Shown: piece by piece, positions 8,564 through 19,748 of the stretch
Layout: each line of letters opens with the position of its first letter
How positions within the stretch are numbered: the stretch's first letter is position 1
Source: Shinella daejeonensis
Lineage (GTDB): Bacteria > Pseudomonadota > Alphaproteobacteria > Rhizobiales > Rhizobiaceae
Assembly: GCF_024281235.1 (NCBI RefSeq)
Contig: NZ_JAHWXY010000003.1
Location: 372,001-436,000 of the forward strand
Length of the DNA: 64,000 nt
Reading direction: 5' to 3'
Translations under genes and position numbers: made by a program
The notes under the pieces: model-generated
Told to the model about the DNA's origin: nothing
Database searches by the model: none
What the model saw: only the letters and a program-made list of their open reading frames with translations

Positions 8564-10180
8564 CTATTCGGCGGCGATCCTGCCCGCCGCGCCGCGATTC
8601 TTCAGCAGCTTGTAGACGATGGAGTCCATCAGCGCCTGGAAGGACGCGTCGATGATATTGTCGGACACCCCGACCGTCCACCAGCGCGCGCCGCTGCCGT
8701 CGGTCGATTCGATCAGGACGCGGGTGATGGCCTCGGTGCCGCCGTTGAGGATGCGCACCTTGTAGTCGCTCAATTCCAGATCCGCGATCTCGCCCTGATA
8801 TTTGCCGAGATCCTTGCGCAGCGCCAGATCGAGCGCGTTGACCGGGCCCTGCCCTTCGGCCACCGACATCATCGTCTCCCCGTCGACGATCACCTTCACC
8901 ACGGCCTCCGAGACCGTCTTGAGATTGCCGTTGGCGTCATAGCGCCGCTCGACCATCACGCGGAAGCTGTCGACGTGAAAGAACTCCGGCACGCTGCCGA
9001 GGGTGCGATAGGCAAGCAGCGCGAAGCTTGCATCCGCTCCTTCGTAGGCATAGCCCGTCGCCTCGCGCTCCTTGACGATCTGGATCAGGCGGTCGAGCTT
9101 CGGATCGTCCCTGGCCACCGCGATGCCGCGCAGCTTCAGCGCATTGATGAAATTGGCCTTGCCGCCCTGATCGGACACCATGACCTTGCGCAGGTTGCCG
9201 ACGCTTTCGGGCTCGACATGCTCATAGGTGCGCGGATCCTTCAGGAGCGCCGAGGCATGGATACCCGCCTTGGTGGCGAAGGCCGAGGCGCCGACATAGG
9301 GCGCCTGCTGCTCCGGCGGGCGGTTCAGCAGTTCATCGAAGGTGTGGGACAGTTTCGTCAGGCCGGAAAGCGCATCGCGATCGATGCCGATCTCGAAGCG
9401 GTCGCGATAGGTGTCCTTCAGCGCCAGCGTCGGGATCAGCGTCACCAGATTGGCGTTGCCGCAACGCTCGCCGATGCCGTTCAGCGTGCCCTGGATCTGA
9501 CGCACGCCCGCCTCGACGGCGGCAAGCGAATTGGCCACGGCCTGTCCGGTATCGTTATGGGCATGGATGCCGAGACAGTCTCCCGGCACGCCGGCGGCAA
9601 TCGCCGCCGCGACGATCGCCCGGACCTCCGAGGGCTGGGTGCCGCCATTGGTGTCGCAGAGAACGACCCAGCGCGCGCCGGCCGCAAAGGCGGTTTTGGC
9701 GCAGGCGAGTGCATAGTCCGGGTTCGCCTTGTAACCGTCGAAGAAGTGCTCGCAGTCGACCATCGCCTCCCGCCCCGAAGCCGTGACGGCCTTCACCGAT
9801 TCGGCGATGGATTCGAGATTTTCCGCATTGGTGCAGCCGAGCGCGACGCTGACATGATAATCCCAGCTCTTCGCGACGAGACAGATGACATCGCTCCTTG
9901 CGGCGAGAAGCGCTGCCAGCCCCGGATCGTTGGACGCCGAGACGCCGGCCCGTTTCGTCATGCCGAAGGCGACGAAGCGGGCACGCTGCGTCCGCTTCTG
10001 CTGAAAGAACGCCGTATCCGTCGGATTGGCCCCCGGATAGCCGCCCTCGACATAGTCGAGCCCGATGTCGTCCAGCATGGCGGCGATGGCGATCTTGTCC
10101 TCAAGGGAAAAATCGATACCCGGCGTCTGCTGGCCATCGCGCAACGTGGTGTCGAAAAGGTGGATCCGGTCTTTTTTCAT
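8564..10180 (-). CDS. cimA: Citramalate synthase
   Basis: The enzyme condenses pyruvate with acetyl-CoA to (R)-citramalate, a threonine-independent route to 2-oxobutyrate for isoleucine. The 538-residue protein has the HMGL-like TIM barrel with LFDTTLRDGQQTPG near residue 8, which differs from 2-isopropylmalate synthases in the family-typical way. The metal-binding HAHNDTG motif follows, then a C-terminal LeuA-type regulatory dimer domain (about 410-530). Length and sequence fit the long CimA family rather than LeuA. A GGGAGAG ribosome-binding site precedes the start. The gene stands alone between pip and rarD on the minus strand. 2-Isopropylmalate synthase is the main alternative and less likely. 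Confidence 0.88.
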   Translation of the reverse strand: MKKDRIHLFDTTLRDGQQTPGIDFSLEDKIAIAAMLDDIGLDYVEGGYPGANPTDTAFFQQKRTQRARFVAFGMTKRAGVSASNDPGLAALLAARSDVICLVAKSWDYHVSVALGCTNAENLESIAESVKAVTASGREAMVDCEHFFDGYKANPDYALACAKTAFAAGARWVVLCDTNGGTQPSEVRAIVAAAIAAGVPGDCLGIHAHNDTGQAVANSLAAVEAGVRQIQGTLNGIGERCGNANLVTLIPTLALKDTYRDRFEIGIDRDALSGLTKLSHTFDELLNRPPEQQAPYVGASAFATKAGIHASALLKDPRTYEHVEPESVGNLRKVMVSDQGGKANFINALKLRGIAVARDDPKLDRLIQIVKEREATGYAYEGADASFALLAYRTLGSVPEFFHVDSFRVMVERRYDANGNLKTVSEAVVKVIVDGETMMSVAEGQGPVNALDLALRKDLGKYQGEIADLELSDYKVRILNGGTEAITRVLIESTDGSGARWWTVGVSDNIIDASFQALMDSIVYKLLKNRGAAGRIAAE

Positions 10181-10271
10181 GTCGTCTCTCCCGGCGGACG
10201 GTCATTCATGGCGGCGGCCCTGCCGCCTGCGGCGCAAAAGCCAAAGGGGGTGAAAGCGGCGGGCACGAGGC

Positions 10272-13143
<2,872 letters not shown>

Positions 13144-13450
13144 AGGAATCTCCCGAAATGCATAGACCCGGCTGGCCGGGGCGTTTGTCATCCGGGGATT
13201 TTGAAGGACGAAAACGGCCGGGCCAGCGCGGGCGCTAGCGAATAATGCTCCGGCAAATGCAGAGTACCGTTTTCATGTCCGCTTTATCGCGCCGCCGGCG
13301 CGCCCGGTCAAGCCGGCTTGCCCACCGCAAACGCGAAATCCTTGTGACGGCCAGGAACGGGATTGTTAGAGACCGTCACAATTCTTGATCGCAAGCGGCC
13401 GGAAAAGCACGGTTTTTGCCCCCTTGAAACCACCTTTCCGGCATAGTTTG
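13144..13450. other. Intergenic stretch between cysS and a small gene
   Basis: No convincing gene is seen in these ~300 bases. The part next to cysS should hold its promoter. The part from about 13,380 onward should hold the promoter of the small plus-strand gene at 13545. A foldable leader begins at 13451 and is listed separately. The minus-strand open frame through this stretch has no ribosome-binding site and reads as Arg-rich non-coding sequence. Confidence 0.5.
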
Positions 13451-13532
13451 GACCAGTGTCGCAGGCATAAGCCCGTCGTCCGCCGCGCAAGGGGAAAAAT
13501 GCGGGAATGGGCGGGCAGCGCAGACACTGGTC
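13451..13532 (+). promoter_or_regulatory. Foldable leader enclosed by a 10-bp inverted repeat
   Basis: GACCAGTGTC at 13451-13460 is the exact reverse complement of GACACTGGTC at 13523-13532. The 62-nt interior can form GCCCG/CGGGC (13471-13475 with 13512-13516) and CCGC/GCGG (13483-13486 with 13501-13504). The 3' arm of the outer helix ends directly before the Shine-Dalgarno AGGAGG of the small gene at 13545. I do not recognise a known riboswitch class. The structure could control translation, or be a small RNA or chance. Confidence 0.4.
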
Positions 13533-13544
13533 AGGAGGATCGAA

Positions 13545-13733
13545 ATGAAGCGCATGGGGAAGAAACCAATCAGGCAGCCGGCCGAGATTTCTCCGAAGCT
13601 GGAGGACCGCTACAAGCCGCTCGCTCTGCGGGCCGTCGTGGCCGCCGCCTTGCAGGCCAAGAAGGCTCCACGCCGCGAGACCGAGGCCGGAAAGCACGAA
13701 CTTCCCGCTATCCTGCGTCCTCTTCCCAAATAA
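13545..13733 (+). CDS. Small basic protein of unknown function (62 aa)
   Basis: A 62-residue basic protein with no recognised domain, signal peptide or membrane segment. The central part (LALRAVVAAALQAKKA) would form an amphipathic helix. A perfect AGGAGG lies 7 nt before the ATG, which makes translation very likely. It ends 30 bp from the stop of the convergent SOS-associated peptidase gene. Upstream is a leader bounded by a 10-bp inverted repeat. Nothing in the neighbourhood tells its role. Confidence 0.65.
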   Translation: MKRMGKKPIRQPAEISPKLEDRYKPLALRAVVAAALQAKKAPRRETEAGKHELPAILRPLPK

Positions 13734-13763
13734 GAGACAAGCCGCCGGGCGGCATGCCGGCGA

Positions 13764-14552
13764 TCAGAACAGCGAAAGCTGGGCGGGATCGGGCTGGCTC
13801 TTCATGTCCGCCTTTGCGGGAGCGGGAACCTCCCGTGAGCGTTCTTCTGCCGGCTCCAGAAGATCAGGCCCCATGTTTGCGACCTTGTTCACCTTGTCGG
13901 AGACCGGGATCGCCTCGAAGAAGCCCTCTTCGGCCGGCTTCATGAGATCGGCGACATCGCGCGGCTCCTGCGTCTTGCAGTCGAGCCAGCGGGAAAAATC
14001 CTCCGGATGGATCACCACCGGCATGCGTTCGTGTATCGGGGCGATATCGCCACTGGCGGCCGTGGTGAGGATCGCGCCGGTGTCCACTTCGGAGCCATCG
14101 GGCGAGGACCAGGTCTCCATCAGGCCGGCGAAGGCGAGAATCTCTCCCTTGCGCGGGCGAATCCAATAGGGCTGCGGCCGTGCGCCCTTGCCCTCTCCCT
14201 TTCCCTCCGGCCGACGCCATTCGAAGAAGCCGGACGCCGGCACCAGAATGCGGCGGTGGCGCATGGCCGCGCGAAACGACGCCTTGCCGATCGCCGTTTC
14301 GGCGCGGGCGTTGATGAGAAGGGGAAAGTCGCGCGGATCCTTGACCCAGCCCGGCAGGAAACCCCAGCGCACCAGAACGGCCCGGCGCTCGGGCAGGTTG
14401 CTGCGGGGATCGGCCCGCTCGCCGGCAACCACCACGAGAATCGGCTGGGTGGGCGCGATATTGTAGCGGGGCGCGAAGTCGCCGAAATCGACACCGCCGA
14501 AATAATCGCGCGCCGCATCCGTTTTCGCCACCAGTGCAAACCGTCCACACAT
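13764..14552 (-). CDS. SOS response-associated peptidase (YedK/HMCES family)
   Basis: This family shields abasic sites in single-stranded DNA by forming a thiazolidine DNA-protein crosslink through Cys2. The 262-residue protein has all key residues: MCGRF with Cys2 exposed after Met removal, Asn81 in NARAET, Glu111 in GFFEW and His174 in HERMP. The C-terminal 50 residues extend beyond the catalytic domain, are rich in charged residues and Pro, and end in the hydrophobic QLSLF. This end resembles a clamp-binding QLSLF-type motif, though that use is inference. It is convergent with the small gene at 13545 and divergent from the Nudix gene. Confidence 0.93.
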   Translation of the reverse strand: MCGRFALVAKTDAARDYFGGVDFGDFAPRYNIAPTQPILVVVAGERADPRSNLPERRAVLVRWGFLPGWVKDPRDFPLLINARAETAIGKASFRAAMRHRRILVPASGFFEWRRPEGKGEGKGARPQPYWIRPRKGEILAFAGLMETWSSPDGSEVDTGAILTTAASGDIAPIHERMPVVIHPEDFSRWLDCKTQEPRDVADLMKPAEEGFFEAIPVSDKVNKVANMGPDLLEPAEERSREVPAPAKADMKSQPDPAQLSLF

Positions 14553-14612
14553 GGCGTCGTCATCGCACTTTGCCTATAAAGGGTCAATCGAGCCATGCAA
14601 ACGGGAGCCCCG

Positions 14613-15047
14613 ATGCCGCACAAGAACGCCAAGCCCGCCTCCTCCGCCATCGTCGAACGCGACGGGCGCTACCTGCTGGTCCTCCGGCGCAATCCGCCGG
14701 CCGCGGAAATGTACGCCTTCCCCGGCGGACGCGGCGAGGCGGGCGAAACGGCAGCCGAGACGGCATTGCGCGAACTTTTCGAGGAAACCGGCATCAAGGC
14801 CTCCAATCCGCGGCTCTTCGAAACCTATCTGCTGCCCGGACGGCGCAAGGACGGACCGGCAGCCCCCACCTATTTCCTGTCGGTATTCCGGGTCGAAGCC
14901 GACGCTTCGGCGCAGGCCGTGGCCGCCGACGATGCCGTCGAGGCCGGCTGGTACACCGCCGACGAGATCGCCCGCCTGCCCGCCCCCGAAAGCGTGCGCG
15001 AATGCATTCGCCGCCTGGAAGAGGCACGGGTGACAATCGCCTCATGA
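14613..15047 (+). CDS. Nudix hydrolase
   Basis: A 144-residue Nudix enzyme that should hydrolyse a nucleoside diphosphate linked to another group; the substrate is not evident. The Nudix box is complete at 39-61, with the GRGEAGE start, the REL centre and the EETG end, including all metal-binding glutamates. The start at 14613 has CGGGAG about 7 nt upstream; an in-frame ATG at 14595 would add six residues. The stop overlaps the start of the next gene by 4 bp (ATGA), so the two are translationally coupled. The divergent neighbour is the YedK-type gene, about 60 bp away. Confidence 0.9.
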   Translation: MPHKNAKPASSAIVERDGRYLLVLRRNPPAAEMYAFPGGRGEAGETAAETALRELFEETGIKASNPRLFETYLLPGRRKDGPAAPTYFLSVFRVEADASAQAVAADDAVEAGWYTADEIARLPAPESVRECIRRLEEARVTIAS

Positions 15048-15457
15048 GGATGATTCGCGCCCTTGCCTGCATGATACCGCTGTCGGTCCTTGCCGCGCCG
15101 CCGGCGCTTGCCCAGACGCCGGGCGAGACGGCCGAGGCTCCCGCGCCTCCCCCCGCCCCCTATGACGACCGCCTGGAGCGGCTTTCGGAAATCCTCGGAG
15201 CGGTGCATTATCTGCGCAACCTGTGCGCCGGCGGCGAGGAAAACGACTGGCGCGTCTCCATGCAGAAACTCCTCGATCTGGAGACCGCCGGCGAACCGGC
15301 GCGGCAGGAGCGGCTGACGGCGTCCTTCAACCGCGGCTATCGCTCCTTCGCCGCCATCTATACCGCTTGCACGGAATCGGCGGTTGTCGCAGAAGACAGA
15401 TACCGTAACGAAGGAGCAACACTGGCCCTCGAAATTACCACCCGTTTTGGAAATTAG
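15044..15457 (+). CDS. Exported TIGR02301-type protein
   Basis: A 137-residue exported protein resembling the alphaproteobacterial TIGR02301 family of unknown function. It has a signal peptide (about residues 1-23, MRMIRALACMIPLSVLAAPP then ALA|Q). A short Pro/Ala-rich linker and a helical domain with YLRNLCAGGEENDWR and AIYTACTES follow; the two cysteines may pair in the periplasm. The start overlaps the Nudix stop by 4 bp. Family assignment rests on overall pattern, not on a diagnostic residue set. Confidence 0.75.
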   Translation: MRMIRALACMIPLSVLAAPPALAQTPGETAEAPAPPPAPYDDRLERLSEILGAVHYLRNLCAGGEENDWRVSMQKLLDLETAGEPARQERLTASFNRGYRSFAAIYTACTESAVVAEDRYRNEGATLALEITTRFGN

Positions 15458-15547
15458 GGGTTAATTAACCTCTTTTCGCGGGAGCCGGTGCCGTTTTGGG
15501 AAAAGGCTGCTAAGGTCGTTAACAGTGCAGTAAGGTTTGATGCCCTC

Positions 15548-15817
15548 ATGGACCGATCGATGGAACCCACTCTGACCGATATCGACGAGATGATCGTGCA
15601 CGAGAAGATGCAGGCCGCTCTGGAGTACCAGAACGAAGCCTGGGCCGACGGTATGGCGGACGGCATCGAGCCGGAAATCATCGCCGACGCGGCAATCGCT
15701 CTTGCCATGCGCGAAACCATCCGCATCCACGGCGAGAGCGGCGCGGAAGCAATGCTGGAATCGCTGCGCGAGCGCATGCTGACCGGCGAGTTCTCTCCCG
15801 AGCGCAAGCTGCAATAG
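15548..15817 (+). CDS. Conserved-looking small protein of unknown function
   Basis: An acidic 89-residue protein predicted to be mostly helical and soluble, starting MDRSMEPTLTDIDEMIVHEK. No domain is recognised. The start is uncertain: a GTG at 15488 has GGGAG closely upstream but would add 20 residues encoded by AT-richer, promoter-like sequence. ATGs at 15548 and 15560 both begin the plausible protein. It lies 90 bp after the TIGR02301-type gene and 16 bp before the next exported protein, so it may share transcription with the latter. Confidence 0.65.
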   Translation: MDRSMEPTLTDIDEMIVHEKMQAALEYQNEAWADGMADGIEPEIIADAAIALAMRETIRIHGESGAEAMLESLRERMLTGEFSPERKLQ

Positions 15818-15833
15818 GCAGGAAGACGGAACG

Positions 15834-16604
15834 ATGGTCATGTCTGGCGCAAAAAGGCTGCGACGCGGCAGCCTCATCCTGTGCCTTCTTCTGGCCGGGG
15901 CGGCGCTTCCCCTGACGCCGGCTCCCGTCCTTGCGCTCAGCGAACTCCAGCAGATCCCCGGCGAGACGGCCGGAAATCCCGACGCCGGAAGCAAAACCGC
16001 TCCCCCGGACGCCTCTTCCGACCCCCTTCAGCTGCCGATGCCCGATCCGCTCATTCGCAGGGAGGAAGGATCGGCGCAGCAACCCGTCGAGGATGCGCCG
16101 GACGCGGAGGGTGACGACGCCGACCAGCCGCAAACGCCGGTCGAGGTGCTGTACGACATCGAGAAGGCCCCCGAGCCGGTGCGCCGCATGCGCCAGCTCA
16201 TCGTCGAGGCCGCCGCATCCGGCGACATCCAGCGTCTCGAACCGCTGCTGGGCAAGGGCCTGACCGAGACGCAGGTTTCCGGCGTGGAGACGAACGAGAG
16301 TCCCGTCGACACGCTGAAAGGCCTTTCCGGCGACCCCGAGGGAATCGAGATCCTCGCCATCCTGCTCGACGTCCTGGCGACAGGTTTCGTGCATGTCGGC
16401 GAAGGCACGCCCGACGATCTCTATGTCTGGCCCTATTTCGCCGAAAAGCCGCTTGCCTCCCTGACGCCGCCGGAAAAGGTCGAGCTTCTGCGCATCGTCA
16501 CAGCCGGCGACGTCGCCGACATGCAGGAACTCGGGGCCTATAATTTCTACCGTGTCGGCATCACGCCGGACGGGCAGTGGAAATTCTTCTTCGCCGGAGA
16601 CTGA
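15834..16604 (+). CDS. Exported protein with acidic Pro-rich linker, unknown function
   Basis: A 256-residue protein with a signal peptide (hydrophobic residues 13-34, cleavage near VLA|L). It is followed by about 75 residues rich in Pro, Asp, Glu and Ala, then a folded C-terminal domain from about residue 100. That domain includes YDIEKAPEPVRRMRQLIVEA and ends with GQWKFFFAGD. The pattern of a helical domain after a disordered linker suggests a periplasmic protein acting near the cell envelope. No family is recognised. AGGAAG precedes the start by about 8 nt. ygfZ follows 141 bp downstream. Confidence 0.7.
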   Translation: MVMSGAKRLRRGSLILCLLLAGAALPLTPAPVLALSELQQIPGETAGNPDAGSKTAPPDASSDPLQLPMPDPLIRREEGSAQQPVEDAPDAEGDDADQPQTPVEVLYDIEKAPEPVRRMRQLIVEAAASGDIQRLEPLLGKGLTETQVSGVETNESPVDTLKGLSGDPEGIEILAILLDVLATGFVHVGEGTPDDLYVWPYFAEKPLASLTPPEKVELLRIVTAGDVADMQELGAYNFYRVGITPDGQWKFFFAGD

Positions 16605-16745
16605 AGCAGGCCCGCCGCATACGGCTGAAGCGGCATGGTCCTCCGACCTTGCGAAAGCGGACCGGGCGTTCTACCTCTGTTTCAACGGGCGCTTTCATGC
16701 GCCGCCGCCGCCGGACCACCTGCGGCCGAGAACCTGGACCGAACC

Positions 16746-17594
16746 ATGCCCTCCGTCACGCTTTCCGACCGCGCGTTTCTTCGTCTTTCCGGCACGGATG
16801 CCGAAAGCCTGCTGCAATCGCTGATCACCACGGACCTCCCCTCCATGCCCGTCGACGAATTGCGGCCCGGCGCATTGCTCACGCCGCAGGGAAAAATCCT
16901 CTTTTCCTTCCTGATCCGCCGCGACGGGCCGGACGCCTTCCTGATCGAGACGGATCAAGGCGATCGCGACGGCCTTGCCAGACGCCTGACGCTCTACAGG
17001 CTGCGCGCCGCCGTCGAGATCGCGCCGGTCGAAGGAGACACGGTCACCATATGCTGGGAGCCTGCGGAAGCGGAAAGCCCGCGCGACGCCCGGTTCAGCC
17101 GCGCCGGTCTTACGGTAACGCGCCGGCCGGGCGGCGGCGGCGCGCAGGATGCAGCGCTTTACGACGCCCTGCGCATCGAGGCCGGCCTGCCGGAAGCCGG
17201 ACGCGACTTCGCCCTTGCCGACGCCTTCCCGCATGACGTCCTGCTCGATCTGACGGAGGGGCTCTCCTTCCGCAAGGGCTGCTATGTCGGACAGGAAGTC
17301 GTCTCACGCATGCAGCATCGCGGCACGGCCCGCCGCCGGCCGGTGATCGTCACCGGCGAGACGGCGCTTGCGCCGGGCGGAACGGAGCTGCTGGCCGGCA
17401 GCAAGCCCGTCGGAACGCTCGGCACGGTTCACGGCGAAAAGGGCATCGCGCTGGTGCGCCTCGACCGCGTGGCCGACGCCCGGCAGTCCGGCACGCCGAT
17501 CACCGCAGACGGCGCGCCGGTGAGGCTTGCGCTTGCCGACTGGACAGGGCTTGCCTTTCCCGACACGGCGGCGGAGGAGACCTCCACGCCATGA
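16746..17594 (+). CDS. ygfZ: Folate-binding iron-sulfur repair protein YgfZ
   Basis: YgfZ (IBA57-like) is a folate-binding protein related to the glycine-cleavage T protein. It supports assembly or repair of certain Fe-S enzymes. The 282-residue protein carries the diagnostic KGCYVGQE motif at 177-184, whose cysteine is essential in E. coli. The start at 16746 was chosen because it begins at the conserved domain; upstream in-frame sequence looks non-coding. The stop overlaps the HD-hydrolase start by 4 bp, and the coupled chain continues to nadQ. Confidence 0.93.
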   Translation: MPSVTLSDRAFLRLSGTDAESLLQSLITTDLPSMPVDELRPGALLTPQGKILFSFLIRRDGPDAFLIETDQGDRDGLARRLTLYRLRAAVEIAPVEGDTVTICWEPAEAESPRDARFSRAGLTVTRRPGGGGAQDAALYDALRIEAGLPEAGRDFALADAFPHDVLLDLTEGLSFRKGCYVGQEVVSRMQHRGTARRRPVIVTGETALAPGGTELLAGSKPVGTLGTVHGEKGIALVRLDRVADARQSGTPITADGAPVRLALADWTGLAFPDTAAEETSTP

Positions 17595-18226
17595 GCGGAG
17601 CGAGCCGCCCGAAAGCCGCACCGCGCGCCTGGCAGCGCATGCTGTCCGGCCGCCGGCTCGATCTGCTCGATCCCTCGCCGCTCGACGTCGAGTTGTCCGA
17701 CATCGCCCATGGCCTTGCCCGCGTCGCCCGCTGGAACGGCCAGACCCATGGCGACCACGCGTTTTCCGTGGCGCAGCACTCGCTGCTGGTCGAAACGATC
17801 TTCCGGCGGCAGAACCGCTGCGACGCCGGGGACTGCCTCATGGCGCTGCTGCACGACGCCCCGGAATATGTGATCGGCGACATGATCTCGCCCTTCAAGA
17901 CCGTGGTCGGCGGCGGCTACAAGGCGGTCGAGAAGCGGCTTGAAGCCGCGGTGCATCTGCGTTTCGGCCTGCCGGCCATCACGCCGGCCGCGCTCAAGGC
18001 GAAGATCAAGAAAGCCGATCAGGTGGCCGCCTTCTTCGAGGCGACGGAACTGGCCGGCTTTTCCCGCGAGGAGGCGACGAAATTCTTCGGCGCGCCGCGT
18101 GGCGTCACGCTGGAGATGATCGGAATCGCGCCGCTGCCGGCCGTCGAGGCCGAACGATGCTTCGTGGCGCGCTTCATGGCCCTCGACCGGGAGCGCGGGC
18201 CGCGTCCCGCCGTGGCGGAGGTGTGA
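17591..18226 (+). CDS. HD-domain hydrolase (YfbR-like)
   Basis: A 211-residue HD-superfamily phosphohydrolase. Likely metal ligands are His63 (AQHS) and His88-Asp89 (LLHDAPE), plus an Asp in the KKADQVA helix near residue 141. The pattern resembles YfbR-type 5'-nucleotidases, but the substrate is not shown. It is translationally coupled to ygfZ (4-bp overlap), and the phosphatase gene starts 2 bp after its stop. The company of a NAD-responsive regulator hints at nucleotide turnover, which is inference. Confidence 0.87.
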   Translation: MSGASRPKAAPRAWQRMLSGRRLDLLDPSPLDVELSDIAHGLARVARWNGQTHGDHAFSVAQHSLLVETIFRRQNRCDAGDCLMALLHDAPEYVIGDMISPFKTVVGGGYKAVEKRLEAAVHLRFGLPAITPAALKAKIKKADQVAAFFEATELAGFSREEATKFFGAPRGVTLEMIGIAPLPAVEAERCFVARFMALDRERGPRPAVAEV

Positions 18227-18228
18227 CC

Positions 18229-18762
18229 ATGGCGACGATCGTCGTTTCCCCGCTCGGCAAGATCGCGGAACTGGCGGTTCGCCATCGCTGCCGTGAAATG
18301 GTGAGCCTCATCGCGCCGAAGCAGGATTTCCACCGCCCGGCGGTCATCGACGCCGGCCGGCACCTGATTCTCGGCGTCAACGACATCACCTTTGCCGGCA
18401 CCGGCGACCTCGTCGCCCCCGGAGAAGAACATGTGGACGCGATCATCGGTTTTGCGTGCGGCTGGCAGCAGGGCTCGCCGCTGCTCGTCCACTGCCTGAT
18501 GGGCGTATCCCGCTCGCCGGCGGCGGCGCTGATCGCCGCCCTTGCCGTCGCGCCGGAGCAGGACGAGGGGGCGCTTGCCGAAAGACTGCGCCGCGCCTCG
18601 CCGCAGGCCACCCCCAACGCCCGGCTGATCGAGATCGGCGATCACCTGCTCCACCGCAACGGACGGCTGGTCGCCGCCGTCAGGACAATCGGCCGGGGGG
18701 CGGACTACAGGGGAGACAGCCCCTTCACCTTCTCCATCCTGCCGGAAGGGCCGGTGAAATGA
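18229..18762 (+). CDS. Small protein tyrosine phosphatase-like enzyme
   Basis: A 177-residue protein with the cysteine-phosphatase P-loop HCLMGVSRS, placing nucleophile Cys89 and phosphate-binding Arg95 in the CX5R pattern. The fold is that of dual-specificity or tyrosine phosphatases, but bacterial members often act on small molecules, so the substrate is open. The start at 18229 follows GGCGGAGG about 8 nt upstream. It lies between the HD hydrolase (2-bp gap) and nadQ (4-bp overlap), so all three should be made together. Confidence 0.85.
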   Translation: MATIVVSPLGKIAELAVRHRCREMVSLIAPKQDFHRPAVIDAGRHLILGVNDITFAGTGDLVAPGEEHVDAIIGFACGWQQGSPLLVHCLMGVSRSPAAALIAALAVAPEQDEGALAERLRRASPQATPNARLIEIGDHLLHRNGRLVAAVRTIGRGADYRGDSPFTFSILPEGPVK

Positions 18763-19733
18763 ACGAGGCCGCCGGCAGGCCGCCGGTCGAAATCGGCCTC
18801 AACGCGGCGATCGTCGCGATTCGTGGCCGCAGCCCCTGCATCCTGGCGATCGGCGACGGGGACGCGACCCGCGACGCATTGCCCTTCGGACCCTTCGATC
18901 CGTACCACCATCGCACCTTCGAAACGAGCCTTCAAGCGAGCGTCGAGGCGCAGACCGCGTTGAAACTCGGCTATATCGAACAGCTCTACACCTTTGGCGA
19001 CCGGGGCCGCCAGAAGCTGCCCGACGAGGCCGGGACGCACATGGTCTCGGTCGGCTATCTTGCGCTGACCCGCACGGACGCCGAGGCCAGCCGACGGCTG
19101 GAGGACGCCGGCGCGCACTGGCGCGACTGGTACGCCTATCTGCCCTGGGAAGACTGGCGGCAGGGACGGCCTGCGGTCATCGACCAGATCATCCTGCCGG
19201 CGCTTGCCGCCTGGGTCGCCGACCCCTCGCGCGAGGACCCGGCCGGCCCGCTCACAGCGCGCCGGCGGCGGCTTCGCCTCGCCTTCGGCCTCGACGATTT
19301 TCCCTGGGACGAGGAACGGGTGCTCGAACGTTACGAACTGCTCTACGAGGCCGGTCTGGCGGAAGAGGCGGTGAACGACGGCTGGGCGCAGCCGGGCCAG
19401 CCCTCGCCGGGGGTCGCCATGCGGCATGACCACCGGCGCATCGTGGCGACCGCGATGGCGAGGCTGCGGGCGAAGATCAAGTATCGCCCGGTGATCTTCG
19501 AACTGATGGCGCCCGAATTCACGCTGACGGAATTGCAGGCGACCGTGGAGGCAATTTCCGGCCGCCATCTGCACAAGCAGAATTTCCGCCGCCTCGTCGA
19601 GGGAGCGGAGCTCGTCGAGCCGACGGGGGCGACGACCAGCGCCACCGGCGGCCGTCCCGCCGCGCTTTTCCGCTTCCGCCGCCGCATCCTCGAGGAACGG
19701 CCCGCGCCGGGCCTGAAGGTCGGCGCGCGATAG
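18759..19733 (+). CDS. nadQ: NadQ/NrtR-type Nudix transcriptional regulator of NAD synthesis
   Basis: A 324-residue regulator with an N-terminal Nudix-like sensor domain (about 10-165) and a C-terminal winged helix. The winged-helix stretch around 245-300 (EFTLTELQ, GRHLHKQNFRRLVE) closely follows the NrtR pattern. The Nudix domain lacks a clean catalytic box, as expected for a sensor. In alphaproteobacteria, NadQ proteins are reported to control nadABC; here nadABC lies 0.6 kb downstream, and nadA has a perfect palindrome in its promoter region. The start overlaps the phosphatase stop by 4 bp. The gene symbol rests on this context and the domain pattern. Confidence 0.82.
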   Translation: MNEAAGRPPVEIGLNAAIVAIRGRSPCILAIGDGDATRDALPFGPFDPYHHRTFETSLQASVEAQTALKLGYIEQLYTFGDRGRQKLPDEAGTHMVSVGYLALTRTDAEASRRLEDAGAHWRDWYAYLPWEDWRQGRPAVIDQIILPALAAWVADPSREDPAGPLTARRRRLRLAFGLDDFPWDEERVLERYELLYEAGLAEEAVNDGWAQPGQPSPGVAMRHDHRRIVATAMARLRAKIKYRPVIFELMAPEFTLTELQATVEAISGRHLHKQNFRRLVEGAELVEPTGATTSATGGRPAALFRFRRRILEERPAPGLKVGAR

Positions 19734-19748
19734 GCTGGCGGCGGGTTC

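Noticed and set aside
13308-13697. Minus-strand frame of 129 codons between cysS and the YedK-type gene
   Set aside because: It runs opposite a small gene with a perfect AGGAGG and has none of its own.
15455-15475. TTAA-rich sequence as a CtrA site
   Set aside because: The spacing does not match TTAA-N7-TTAA.
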